A stretch of 64,000 nucleotides of DNA from Synechococcus sp. GreenBA-s (lineage in GTDB: Bacteria > Cyanobacteriota > Cyanobacteriia > PCC-6307 > Cyanobiaceae). The translations under genes were made by a program, and so were the position numbers. The first letter of the stretch is position 1. Each line of letters begins with the position of its first letter. The stretch spans positions 30,536-94,535 of the forward strand of contig NZ_JAGQBX010000004.1 of assembly GCF_024345855.1 (NCBI RefSeq). Reading direction: 5' to 3'. This document shows positions 35,041 to 46,817 of this stretch, piece after piece. The notes under the pieces are model-generated. The model was not told the origin of the DNA. It saw only the letters and a program-made list of their open reading frames with translations, and did no database searches.

Positions 35041-37094
35041 GAGCCCAGCCTTGCCGCAACGGGGAAACGGGCCCGGTTGGCCTGGTTGACGAGCCGCCCG
35101 AGCCCCTCGGCGTCCTCCTGGGGCGAGGCCAGCAGCAGGAAGCGATCCAAGGGAAGCCCCCAGCGCAGCGACAGGTGGCGGATCGCCTCGGCCTTGGAGG
35201 CCCGCGGCGGCAGAACGTCCAGGTACCAGTGCTGAACCAGCTGGGCCCGGGCCTCCAGGCGCCGCTGGCGCAGGGTCTGGCGCACGATCGCCAGCGCCCC
35301 GGCCGGCGGCGGCCTCAGGAGATAGCTGAGCTTGAAGGGCCCCTGCTGGGCCTCCGCCTGCAGCCGCAGGCGGGCGTCCAGCTCGGCCAGGGCCTCCAGC
35401 ACCGCCTGGCGGTCCCAGCCCGGGGCAATCTGCCGCTGCCAGAGCAGGTCGAGCTCGGCGCCACGGCCCAGACGGATCTCGGTGCCGGCCTGGGTGATCC
35501 ACACCTGGGGATCCACGAGCTGCAGATCGGCATAGCGGTGGCGGGCCGCCTGGAAACTGCGGCCGCTGAGCACGCCCAGACCGCTGCGGGGATCGGCGGC
35601 CAGGCGGCGGCGCAGCTGGTCGAGGCCGGCGGCTTCGGGGGCCTGGAGGCAGCCATCGAGATCCAGCAGCAGCAGCCGCTCCGGGATGGGATCCAGGCCG
35701 CTGGAGGCAGGGCTGGCCACGGGACGGGCGACCCGTGGGGCGGCACCGACGGCGGCCGGCCGGCAGCGGCGGGCGGCATGGCCCAGGTAGCCGCACACGT
35801 GGGCATCCCAGCTGAAGCTGCGACTCACCGCCTCCAGGCCGTTGTCGCGCCAGCGGCGCCAGCGCAGCGGATCAGCGGCGGCGGCCTCCAAGGCCACCTG
35901 CAGGGCATCCAGGTCGGTCACATCGACGAGCTGGCCGTTGTCACAGCGGGCCAGGATGTCGCGGGGCCCGCCGTCGTCGGTGGCCACCAGGGGCAGGCCG
36001 CAGGCGGCCGCCTCCAGCAGGGTGAGGCCGAAGGGCTCGGTGAGGGCGGGGTTCACGAACACCCCGCCCCGGGCGGCGGCCCAGCGGTAGAGGGCGGGGA
36101 TCTGGGCGCCGCTGTGCTGCTTGGGGTAGGCCACCTGGCCATAGAGATCGAAGCGGTCCACCAGCTCGAACACCTGCTGGAAGAGCTCCCGCTGCTGGCG
36201 GTCCATCTCACCGGGGTCCTGGCGGCAGCCGAGCACCAGCACCAGGTTGTGGCGCTGGCGCAGCAGGTCGGAGCGCCCGAAGGCCTCGATCAGGGCGGGG
36301 ATGTTCTTGCGTCGCTCGGGTCGGCAGATCGCCAGCAGCGGCGGCTTGGCCGGATCCCGCAGGAACGGCGCCAGCAGCGCCTCCACCGCCGCAGCCTCGC
36401 CGGGCAGCAGGGCCGGATGGAAGCGGCGCGTGTCCACCCCCGGCGGCAGCACCTCGGCCCGCTCGCCGGCGAAGCGGTCGTAGCGGGCGTACTGGCCCTC
36501 CACCTCCTGGCGGGTGCTGGTCACCACCAGGGAGCTGGCCGCCAGGACCTGCTCCTCGGCCTCGATGCGCTGACCCATGGCGTAGGTCTGCTCGATCTGC
36601 TCATGGGTGAGGCCGCTGGCCAGCAGGCGCCGCTGCTTCTCGCGGCCCAGGGAGTGGCCGGTGAACACCAGGGGGATGCCCAGGCGCCGGCTCACCAGCG
36701 TGCCCACGTAGCCGGCATCGGCGTAGTGGGCGTGGATCCAGTCCGGCAGGCGCGGGCGGGCCGCCAGGGTCGCCACTAGGGCGTCGGCCAGCTCGTCGAG
36801 GTGGGGCCAGAGCTGCTCCTTGCGCAGGTAGCGACGCGGGCCGCAGGGCAGGCGCAGGATGGCGGCGCCGGGGCCGAGCGACTCCAGGGATTCGCCGTAG
36901 TCGGGCGAGACGCGCCGGTCGTGGATGCGGCGGGTCACCACCTCCACCCGCTCCACCTCCGGGCGGGCCGCCAGGGCGCGCACCAGCTCCAGCACGTAGG
37001 TGGTCTGGCCGCCGGTATCGGCATCCCGGCCCAGCTCCAGGTCGCGGCCGCGGAACAGGCCGTGCAGGTGGAGATGCAGAAGCTGGAAGCCCAT
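35037..37094 (-). CDS. spsA: Sucrose-phosphate synthase with C-terminal phosphatase-like domain
   Basis: The enzyme makes sucrose 6-phosphate from UDP-glucose and fructose 6-phosphate; in cyanobacteria sucrose is an osmolyte. The 685-residue protein has the GT4 core: LHGLFRGRDLELGRDADTGG, WIHAHYADAGYVG, VFTGHSLGREKQRRLLASGL, the sugar-nucleotide motif ICRPERRKNIPALIEAF, and PALTEPFGLTLLEAAACGLP. After about residue 470 comes a HAD-fold domain related to sucrose-phosphate phosphatase, starting LLLLDLDGCLQAPE with the Asp-x-Asp pair kept. Whether this domain still hydrolyses sucrose phosphate is unknown. ATG 37094 opens the conserved N-terminus. Confidence 0.93.
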   Translation of the reverse strand: MGFQLLHLHLHGLFRGRDLELGRDADTGGQTTYVLELVRALAARPEVERVEVVTRRIHDRRVSPDYGESLESLGPGAAILRLPCGPRRYLRKEQLWPHLDELADALVATLAARPRLPDWIHAHYADAGYVGTLVSRRLGIPLVFTGHSLGREKQRRLLASGLTHEQIEQTYAMGQRIEAEEQVLAASSLVVTSTRQEVEGQYARYDRFAGERAEVLPPGVDTRRFHPALLPGEAAAVEALLAPFLRDPAKPPLLAICRPERRKNIPALIEAFGRSDLLRQRHNLVLVLGCRQDPGEMDRQQRELFQQVFELVDRFDLYGQVAYPKQHSGAQIPALYRWAAARGGVFVNPALTEPFGLTLLEAAACGLPLVATDDGGPRDILARCDNGQLVDVTDLDALQVALEAAAADPLRWRRWRDNGLEAVSRSFSWDAHVCGYLGHAARRCRPAAVGAAPRVARPVASPASSGLDPIPERLLLLDLDGCLQAPEAAGLDQLRRRLAADPRSGLGVLSGRSFQAARHRYADLQLVDPQVWITQAGTEIRLGRGAELDLLWQRQIAPGWDRQAVLEALAELDARLRLQAEAQQGPFKLSYLLRPPPAGALAIVRQTLRQRRLEARAQLVQHWYLDVLPPRASKAEAIRHLSLRWGLPLDRFLLLASPQEDAEGLGRLVNQANRARFPVAARLGS

Positions 37095-37395
37095 GGTTCC
37101 CCCGAAGCGGTGGGCACAGCGCCAGGCGCCGGCAATTAGCTCATGCCTAGGTGCGTTTCAAGGGGGTGGGAGGAAATCACCCGAAAGGGCTCCGCCGCCG
37201 CCAGCTGGTGCTGCGGAGGGCCAGATCCACGGCGGCACAAGGGAAGCGAGGCTCCCGGGCGCCAGCCCCAGCGCCAAAGTCGTTACGCAATGAAACAGTC
37301 AGCAGTCCCCGCTGCGGGGCGCCGGTCCACCGAAATCGCGGCCTAGCCTGCAGCTCTGGCGAGGGCGCCACGGCGCGACCCTGCCCGACTCGGCC
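37095..37395. other. 300-base gap, no gene recognised
   Basis: The gap between the divergent sucrose-phosphate synthase gene and the secreted protein gene. It contains TAGGCA (minus strand, near 37135) and TAGCCT (plus strand, 37344-37349), both -10-like, and a 6-bp perfect hairpin CCCCGC-T-GCGGGG at 37307-37319. Sucrose synthesis is salt-induced in cyanobacteria, so a salt-responsive site may be here, but I can identify none. Confidence 0.5.
37344..37349 (+). promoter_or_regulatory. Possible -10 (TAGCCT) of the secreted unknown gene
   Basis: TAGCCT lies 46 bases before ATG 37396, identical to the hexamer upstream of the Tic20-like gene. Confidence 0.35.
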
Positions 37396-37842
37396 ATGAC
37401 CCATCGAACCCGTCTGTTCGGCCTGGGACCTGCGGCTCTGCTGCTGGGCCAGCTGTCCACACCGGCCCTGGCCAGCGCCGGCCCAGGCGGGGCTGCAGTA
37501 ATCGGACCCGGCTGCTTCCAGGGGGTCGTGAAGGAGCGGCGCTTCGGCCGGCTGATGGCCCCGGCCCAGACCCCCTTCTTCGAAACGGCGGTGGCGGTGC
37601 CGACCCGCGAGACGATCCTCACCCTGTTCAACGGGGTGACCCTCACGGCCCTCCAGGAGGCCAACGACACCACCTTCTTCGACAACTTCCAGCTGGGCCA
37701 CAAGGTGAGCGTGTGCAGCGAGAACAAGGTGGCCGCCTGCGCCGATGGCCGGCGGGCGCCGGCCCTGCTCTCCGTCTACGACGAGGTGAGCCACAGCAAG
37801 GCCCTGGGCTACGTCGGCAGCGACGCCTGCGGGAAGGGCTGA
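37396..37842 (+). CDS. Secreted protein of unknown function
   Basis: A 148-residue exported protein. The N-terminus MTHRTRLFGLGPAALLLGQL is a Sec signal with probable cleavage after PALASA. The mature part has three or four cysteines (GPGCFQGVV, VSVCSENKVAACADG, SDACGKG), suggesting disulfides in the periplasm or lumen. Between them lie TRETILTLFNGVTLTALQEA and NDTTFFDNFQLGHKVSVC. I do not recognise a family. It converges with uvrA, only 4 bases from its stop, so transcription of the two genes must meet here. Confidence 0.7.
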   Translation: MTHRTRLFGLGPAALLLGQLSTPALASAGPGGAAVIGPGCFQGVVKERRFGRLMAPAQTPFFETAVAVPTRETILTLFNGVTLTALQEANDTTFFDNFQLGHKVSVCSENKVAACADGRRAPALLSVYDEVSHSKALGYVGSDACGKG

Positions 37843-37846
37843 GGGC

Positions 37847-40927
<3,081 letters not shown>

Positions 40928-40949
40928 CCAGCGTCTTCGTGAACAGTGG

Positions 40950-40955
40950 ATTCTA
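40950..40955 (-). promoter_or_regulatory. Possible -10 (TAGAAT) of uvrA
   Basis: Minus-strand TAGAAT lies 22 bases before ATG 40927. No LexA-type or other operator is evident in the 109-base gap upstream of uvrA. Confidence 0.4.
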
Positions 40956-41036
40956 CGGGCGCTGGTTGGTGGGCCAGGGGTTGGAGCCGCCGCCGGGCCG
41001 GGCCTGAGGGCCGGCGCAGGGGCGAGGGGCTCCCGG

Positions 41037-42650
41037 TCAGCGCGAAGCGATGCGTGGCGGCTGCCCCGGGGCCGGCAGCACAGCCACGCAGTTGCGGCCA
41101 GCGGCCTTGGCGGCGTAGAGCCCGTGATCGGCCATCTGGATCAGGGCCTCCAGCGACAGCTCGCCCACCTCCATCGCCACCACACCGACGGACACGGTGA
41201 TGTGGACCGGTGGGGTGGCGTCCGACCCGCTGGAGCGCGGCATCACCGCCAGACCCTCCACCGTCCGGCGCACCCGTTCAGCCGCCGCCACGGCGGGCTG
41301 CTGGCCGGTTTCGGGCATCAGCACCGCAAACTCCTCACCGCCCCAGCGGGCGATGGTGTCGATCCCCCGCACGGCGGACTGGGCCGCCTCGCCGAAGGCC
41401 CGCAGCACCAGATCACCGGTGCCGTGGCCATGGCGGTCGTTGATCTCCTTGAAGTGGTCGAGATCCAGCAGCAACAGGGCCAGGGGCGCCCCCGAGCGAT
41501 GGCAGCGGGCGATCTCGTAGGTGGCCAGCTCCTCGAACCGCCGCCGGTTCACCAGCCCCGTGAGCGAATCGGTGCTGGAGAGGCGCCAGAGCTCCTGGGC
41601 ATGGCGATCGGCCTCCCGCTGCCGCTGTTGCGCCAGCAACTGGCTGTAGGCCAGCAGACCGCAGGCCGTGGCCGCCGCCAGGTAAAGGGCCCCGATCAGC
41701 AGCTGGCCCTGGGGCGATGTCAGCAGGGATCCGCGCTGGAGCTGGTCGGGTGGCACCCGCATCACCAGCATCCAGTCCAGGCGGCCGGACGGGGCACCTC
41801 GCCCAAGGCTGGAGCTGAGGGCGGCGTTGGCCCCCTGCTCGAGGGGGTTGATCGCCTGGTAAACGAACAGTCCCTGCGGCCCCTGCAGTCGGCCGCTCGC
41901 GTGCTCGGCAAGCGGAGTCCGCAGCATCGGGAACCGCTGGAGCAGGTTCAAGGGCTGCTGGCGGGACCCCCCGGATGGCGGCACGCTGATCACCCGGCCC
42001 CGGGCATCGAGGATCCAGGCCTCGATCTTCAGCTCCGGCACCTGCAGGATCCTGGCGATCCCGTCGAAGGTGCCGTTGAGCTGGACGTCGGCCCAGAGCT
42101 CGAAGCGCGGATGGCCAGCGGCATCCAGCAGAGGGCGGGCGACGGGCAGCAGGGCCCGGGATCCCTGCCAGACCAGCTGCTGCACCACCAGCTGACGCTG
42201 CTGCACCAGCCGCTCGGCGTCGGCCTTGGACAGAGCCGCGGCGAGGCGGGTCTTCGCCGCGGCCATCGGGAACGAGACCACGGGAACGCCGGCTCGATCC
42301 AGGACCCTGATGGAGGGATAGCGGCCGTATTCGACCGCGAACCCCTCCAGCTGCTCCGCCACGGCACGCCAGTGGACCTCGCTGGGCTGATCCACGGCCG
42401 TGCGCACCGCCGGCAAGCGGCTGATGATCCCCAGATCACCGATCACCTCGAAGAACAGGCGCTCCAGGTCGCGGGAGGCCTCCCGCACCGCCCCCGCGGC
42501 CTGGACCTCGATCACGGCGACCCGCTGCCGCTCGAAGGAGCCCAGCAGGACGGCCAGGGCGACGCTGAGCAGCACCGTGCTGGCGGCCGTGAGCAGCCCG
42601 AAGCGCAGCAGCAGGTGACGCAGCGGGAACGGACGGGGCAGGGACGCCAT
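41037..42650 (-). CDS. Membrane-bound diguanylate cyclase with periplasmic sensor
   Basis: A 537-residue inner-membrane protein that should make cyclic di-GMP. Membrane helix 1 (about residues 13-38) is followed by a periplasmic region of some 290 residues resembling a Cache-type sensor (RDLERLFFEVIGDLGIISRL, RYPSIRVLDRAGVPVVSFPM, ELWADVQLNGTFDGIARILQ). A second helix (LLIGALYLAAATACGLLAYS) leads to the cytoplasmic GGDEF domain. The active site is intact: SSTDSLTGLVNRRRF, DLDHFKEINDRHGHGTGD, GGEEF at 437-441, with the inhibitory RxxD site (RGID, 428-431) in place. ATG 42650 lies 6 bases after a -10-like TACAAC, so the mRNA may be leaderless. It stands between uvrA and recN, all leftward. Confidence 0.92.
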   Translation of the reverse strand: MASLPRPFPLRHLLLRFGLLTAASTVLLSVALAVLLGSFERQRVAVIEVQAAGAVREASRDLERLFFEVIGDLGIISRLPAVRTAVDQPSEVHWRAVAEQLEGFAVEYGRYPSIRVLDRAGVPVVSFPMAAAKTRLAAALSKADAERLVQQRQLVVQQLVWQGSRALLPVARPLLDAAGHPRFELWADVQLNGTFDGIARILQVPELKIEAWILDARGRVISVPPSGGSRQQPLNLLQRFPMLRTPLAEHASGRLQGPQGLFVYQAINPLEQGANAALSSSLGRGAPSGRLDWMLVMRVPPDQLQRGSLLTSPQGQLLIGALYLAAATACGLLAYSQLLAQQRQREADRHAQELWRLSSTDSLTGLVNRRRFEELATYEIARCHRSGAPLALLLLDLDHFKEINDRHGHGTGDLVLRAFGEAAQSAVRGIDTIARWGGEEFAVLMPETGQQPAVAAAERVRRTVEGLAVMPRSSGSDATPPVHITVSVGVVAMEVGELSLEALIQMADHGLYAAKAAGRNCVAVLPAPGQPPRIASR

Positions 42651-42726
42651 GGCCCTGTTGTACCCCCCCAGGCCCTGGGACGCCTCCCACGCTGGCCGCC
42701 GTGGGGGACAGCGCCAGGGCCCGGGC

Positions 42727-44415
42727 TCAGGCGCTGCGCTTCTCCAGCAGACTCGCGGCATAGCTGCGGGCCTCGCCGGAGTCGCCGCCGGCCAGTTCCG
42801 CCAGTTCCGCCTGGCGGGCCTGAGTGTCCCGCAGCTGGGACACCCGCGTGTGGGTGAGGCCGCCCACCACCTGCTTGGACACCCGGAAGTGGTGGTCGGC
42901 CGCGGCGGCCACCAGGGGCTGGTGGGTGACGCAGAACACCTGGCGCTGCTGCGCCAGCCGCTGCAGCAGCTCCGCCATGGCCCCGCTGACCCGGCCACTC
43001 ACGCCCGCATCGATCTCATCGAACAGCAGGGTCACGTGGGGATCCGCCGCGGCCAGGCAGGTTTTCAGGGCCAGCAGAAAGCGGCTCATCTCGCCGCCGG
43101 AAGCCACCTCCGCCAGGGGGGCCAGGGGCTGGCCGGGGTTGGCGGAGAACAGGAACTGCACCGCATCGGCCCCCTCCTCGCCGGCCGGCGCCGGTGCGAT
43201 CGCCACCGCGAAGCGCACGTTGGCCAGCCCCATCGGCCGCAGGGCCTCCATCAGCTGCTGCTCCAGCTGGCGGGCGGCGCTGGCGCGCCGGGCGCTGAGC
43301 TGGGTATTGGCCTGGTCGCGGCCCGATCGGGCCCCGCACTCCAGCTGCTCGAGGGCCTCCAGCGACCCCTCGGCCCCGCCGGGGGCCAGCTGCTCCCGCA
43401 GCTGGTCGCGCAGGGCGATCAGCCCGGCCAGATCCTGGCCGTGGCGGCGCTCCAGGGCCTTGAGCTGGGCGATCCGCTCCTGCAGCCCCGCCAGGCTCTC
43501 GGGGTCGCTCTCGAGCAAGGCGCCGTAGCGATCCAGGTCGCGGGCGAGATCCTGCAGCTGGGCCAGGCCATCGCTGCAGCGGCTGCGCAGCTCCGCCACA
43601 CCGGCATCGCAGAGCTCCATCTGGGCCAGCTCCTGCTCGCAGGCCGCCAGGTGATCCAGCACCGAAGGCGCCTGGTCGGCCCCCTCCACCAGCCGCCCCA
43701 GCAGGGTGCCCACCCCCTCCTGCAGGCGCACGCCATGGGCCAGCCGGTCCTGCTCCTGCTGCAGCCGCAGCCGCTCGGCCGGGTCCTGCAGCTGGGCCGC
43801 CTCCAGGTCGTCGAGCAGCTGCTCCTGGCGCTCCCGCTCCCGCTGCAGCTGCTGCCAGTTGGCACGGGCCGCCTCCAGGGCGGCGGCGGCCTGCTTCCAG
43901 CTGCGGTAGGCGCGGGCCACGGGCTCCAGCGCCCGCTGCAGCTCCTGGCCGGCGAAGCGGTCGAGCCAGCGGCGCTGCTGGCCGGGGCGGGCCAGCTGCT
44001 GGGTCTGCCCCTGCACGGTGAGATCGAGCAGCAGAGGCCGCAGCTCCTGGATCTGCGGGCGGCTCACCACCACCCCATTGAGGCGGTTGCGGCTGCTGAG
44101 GCGGTCGTCGCTGCGGCGCCACTCGCGGCTGAGCAGCAGCTCCCCCTCCTCGGCCTCCAGCTGCTGCTGCTCCAGCCAGGTGCGCAGGGGCGGGCTGAGG
44201 CTGAAGCTGGCCTCGATCACGGCCCGCTCGGCCCGGGGCCGCAGCAGCCGGCCACCGGCCGCGCCCTGGGCCCCACCCAGCAGGGCGTCGAGGGCATCGA
44301 GCAGGATCGACTTGCCCGCCCCGGTCTCGCCGGTGAGCACCGTGAACCCGGCCCGGAAGTCGAGCTGGAGCTGCTCGATCAGGGCGATGTTCTCGAGGCG
44401 CAGACCCGTGAGCAC
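42727..44415 (-). CDS. recN: DNA repair protein RecN
   Basis: RecN is an SMC-like ATPase that helps repair double-strand breaks. The 562-residue protein begins MLTGLRLENIALIEQLQLDF, with Walker A GETGAGKS at residues 29-36, a long coiled-coil middle rich in Gln, Glu, Arg and Leu, the signature SGGEMSRFLLALKTCLA, and Walker B VTLLFDEIDAGVSGRVSGAM followed by FCVTHQPLVAAAADHHF. These are the RecN landmarks. ATG 44415 is the conserved start. It diverges from the UbiB-family gene across about 100 bases; TTTAGAA near 44473 could be a -10 on the other strand. Confidence 0.96.
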   Translation of the reverse strand: MLTGLRLENIALIEQLQLDFRAGFTVLTGETGAGKSILLDALDALLGGAQGAAGGRLLRPRAERAVIEASFSLSPPLRTWLEQQQLEAEEGELLLSREWRRSDDRLSSRNRLNGVVVSRPQIQELRPLLLDLTVQGQTQQLARPGQQRRWLDRFAGQELQRALEPVARAYRSWKQAAAALEAARANWQQLQRERERQEQLLDDLEAAQLQDPAERLRLQQEQDRLAHGVRLQEGVGTLLGRLVEGADQAPSVLDHLAACEQELAQMELCDAGVAELRSRCSDGLAQLQDLARDLDRYGALLESDPESLAGLQERIAQLKALERRHGQDLAGLIALRDQLREQLAPGGAEGSLEALEQLECGARSGRDQANTQLSARRASAARQLEQQLMEALRPMGLANVRFAVAIAPAPAGEEGADAVQFLFSANPGQPLAPLAEVASGGEMSRFLLALKTCLAAADPHVTLLFDEIDAGVSGRVSGAMAELLQRLAQQRQVFCVTHQPLVAAAADHHFRVSKQVVGGLTHTRVSQLRDTQARQAELAELAGGDSGEARSYAASLLEKRSA

Positions 44416-44515
44416 GCCGGCCTCCGGAGTGGAACAGGTGTTCGCCCCGACCGTAGCGGCTGTGTCTTTCGTTTAGAAGGGGAACCGTCCCAGTCCGGGC
44501 AACCGGCACAGCGCC

Positions 44516-46771
44516 ATGGCCCGCGCGCAGTCCAGCAGCGCTCCCCAGCCGGCACCCGCCCCCACGGCCGCCGGCGCGCCCGTCCACACCGCCGCCGAGG
44601 CCGCCCTGGAGGCGATGCAGGCGGCGGTGTTCGGCGAGGCGGGTGGATCGGCCCAAGCGGTGATGGCGGATGCCGCTGAGTCCCTGGAGCCAGCGGACCA
44701 GCCAACTCCTGGCGAACCAGCGGCATCTCACCCAGTTCCGTCCGGCTCAACACCTTCCGACCCCGCGGCTGCCGAGCCGCACCCGCGCGCCGATGAACCG
44801 GCGCCCGGCCCGGCAGAGCCCTCTTCCCGCGGCCCAGCCTCCCGCCCCGGCGCTGCCGCCGACGCCGACCTCAGCGACTTCCTCGAGGCGGCCGGCCTGC
44901 TGAGCTACGACCCGGCCGCCATCACCCGCATCTATGCCGGCCACCCCCAGCGCCTGATCCGCCGCCTCTGGCAGACCCTGGTGCCCATCGGCCTCTACCT
45001 GCTGGGGGTGGGCGTCGACTGGCTCACGGGCCGCCTGAACAACAAGAGCCACGCCCGGGCCCGGGCCAAGGAGGCCGCCGACCTGGTGGCCTCGCTCGGC
45101 CCCGCCTTCATCAAGGCCGGCCAGGCCCTCTCCACCCGGCCGGACATCGTGCCGCCGCTGCTGCTGGAGGAACTGGCCCAGCTGCAGGACCAGCTGCCCG
45201 GCTTCGATTCGGCCCTGGCGATGGCCTGCATCGAGGAGGACCTCGGGGCCCCGGTGGACGCGATCTACGCCGAGCTGGAGCGCGAACCGATCTCCGCGGC
45301 CTCCCTGGGCCAGGTGCACCGCGGCGTGCTGCGCACCGGCGAGCGGGTGGCGGTGAAGGTGCAGCGGCCGGGCCTGCGCGAGCAGATCACCCTTGATCTC
45401 TACATCGTGCGCAACATCGCCGCCTGGCTCAACCGCAACGTGGGCCTGATCCGCAGCGATCTGGTGGCCCTGATCGACGAGCTGGGCAAGCGGGTGTTCG
45501 AGGAGATGGACTATTGCAACGAGGGCGCCAACGCCGAAACATTCGCCGCCCTGCACGCCCACAATCCGCGCATCGCCGTTCCCCGCATCTACCACGAGGC
45601 CACCAGCCGGCGGGTGCTGACCATGGAGTGGATCGACGGGGTGAAGCTCACCAACCTCGATGCCGTGCGGGCCCTCGGCATCGACCCCGACGACATGGTG
45701 ACCGTGGGGGTGAACTGCAGCCTGCAGCAGCTGCTGGAGCACGGCTTCTTCCACGCCGATCCCCACCCGGGCAACCTGCTGGCCCTGCCGGATGGCCGCC
45801 TCGCCTACCTCGACTTCGGAATGATGAGCGAGGTGAGCCGCGAGGCCCGCACCGGCCTGATCCAGGCGGTGGTGCACCTGGTGAACCGCAACTTCGGCAA
45901 GCTCAGCAAGGACTTCGTGAACCTCGGCTTCCTGGCCGAGGACGTGAACCTGGAGCCGATCGTGCCGGCCTTCGAGGGGGTGTTCGGCCAGGCCCTGGAG
46001 ATGGGCGTCAGCCGCATGGACTTCAAGGCGGTGACCGATGACCTCTCGGGGGTGATGTATCGCTTCCCGTTCCGGGTTCCGCCCTACTACGCCCTGATCA
46101 TCCGCTCGCTGGTGACCCTGGAGGGCATCGCCCTGAGCGTGGACCCCGACTTCAAGATCCTCGGCGCCGCCTACCCCTACTTCGCCCGCCGGCTGATGGA
46201 GGACCCGGACCCCGAGCTGCGCAACAGCCTCAAGGAGATGCTGTTCGACGGCGAGATCTTCCGCTGGCAGCGGCTCGACAACCTGATCAGCAGCGCCGCC
46301 AGCGGCAGCCAGCTCGATCTCGACGGCCTGCTGGATCAGGTGCTCGATTTCCTGTTCTCCCCCAAGGCCGGCCTGCTGCGCCAGCAGTTGGTGGAGGCCG
46401 TGGTGGATCAGCTCGATGCCCTGGGCTGGCAGACGGCCCTGCGCCTGGGCCAGCGGCTGCCGCAGCGGCTGCTGCCGCCGGGCCTGCGGGACCGCGAACC
46501 GATCAGCGCCGGCGAGCTGGAGCTGCTGTCGCTGGAGCCGATCCAGCGGCTGGTGGAGATCCTGCGCCAGCTGCCGGGCTTCGATCCCCAGCTGCTGCTC
46601 AAGCGGCTGCCCCGGCTGCTGCAGGAAACCGAACTGCGGCGCATGGGGCTGGATGTGGCCCGGGGACTGGCCGAACGGGGCGTGGTGCGGCTGCTGCGGG
46701 ATGTGCTGGTGGCCCCCCAGACCCGCCGGCGGGTGGGGCTGGCCGCACGGCAAACCGCCCAGGCCTCCTGA
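44516..46771 (+). CDS. UbiB/ABC1-family atypical kinase
   Basis: The ABC1/UbiB family comprises atypical protein-kinase-like ATPases linked to quinone synthesis and, in plants, to plastoglobules. After an unusual Ala/Pro/Ser-rich N-terminal tail of about 110 residues come a short hydrophobic stretch (TLVPIGLYLLGVGVDWLTG), the KxGQ motif in PAFIKAGQALSTRPDIVPPL, the Ala-rich nucleotide loop ISAASLGQVHRGVL, the Lys in VAVKVQRPGLREQ, HGFFHADPHPGNLLALPDGR, and the DFG equivalent LDFGMMSEV. A helical C-terminal extension follows. Total length is 751 residues, longer than bacterial UbiB. The substrate is unknown; cyanobacteria carry several paralogues. Confidence 0.9.
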   Translation: MARAQSSSAPQPAPAPTAAGAPVHTAAEAALEAMQAAVFGEAGGSAQAVMADAAESLEPADQPTPGEPAASHPVPSGSTPSDPAAAEPHPRADEPAPGPAEPSSRGPASRPGAAADADLSDFLEAAGLLSYDPAAITRIYAGHPQRLIRRLWQTLVPIGLYLLGVGVDWLTGRLNNKSHARARAKEAADLVASLGPAFIKAGQALSTRPDIVPPLLLEELAQLQDQLPGFDSALAMACIEEDLGAPVDAIYAELEREPISAASLGQVHRGVLRTGERVAVKVQRPGLREQITLDLYIVRNIAAWLNRNVGLIRSDLVALIDELGKRVFEEMDYCNEGANAETFAALHAHNPRIAVPRIYHEATSRRVLTMEWIDGVKLTNLDAVRALGIDPDDMVTVGVNCSLQQLLEHGFFHADPHPGNLLALPDGRLAYLDFGMMSEVSREARTGLIQAVVHLVNRNFGKLSKDFVNLGFLAEDVNLEPIVPAFEGVFGQALEMGVSRMDFKAVTDDLSGVMYRFPFRVPPYYALIIRSLVTLEGIALSVDPDFKILGAAYPYFARRLMEDPDPELRNSLKEMLFDGEIFRWQRLDNLISSAASGSQLDLDGLLDQVLDFLFSPKAGLLRQQLVEAVVDQLDALGWQTALRLGQRLPQRLLPPGLRDREPISAGELELLSLEPIQRLVEILRQLPGFDPQLLLKRLPRLLQETELRRMGLDVARGLAERGVVRLLRDVLVAPQTRRRVGLAARQTAQAS

Positions 46772-46781
46772 ACAACCCACC

Positions 46782-46787
46782 TACAGT
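46782..46787 (+). promoter_or_regulatory. Possible -10 (TACAGT) before the alpha/beta-hydrolase-associated gene
   Basis: TACAGT lies 30 bases before ATG 46818, in the 46-base gap after the UbiB-family gene. Confidence 0.35.
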
Positions 46788-46817
46788 TCAGGCATCGATT
46801 CCGAGGCCCGTTCGCCC

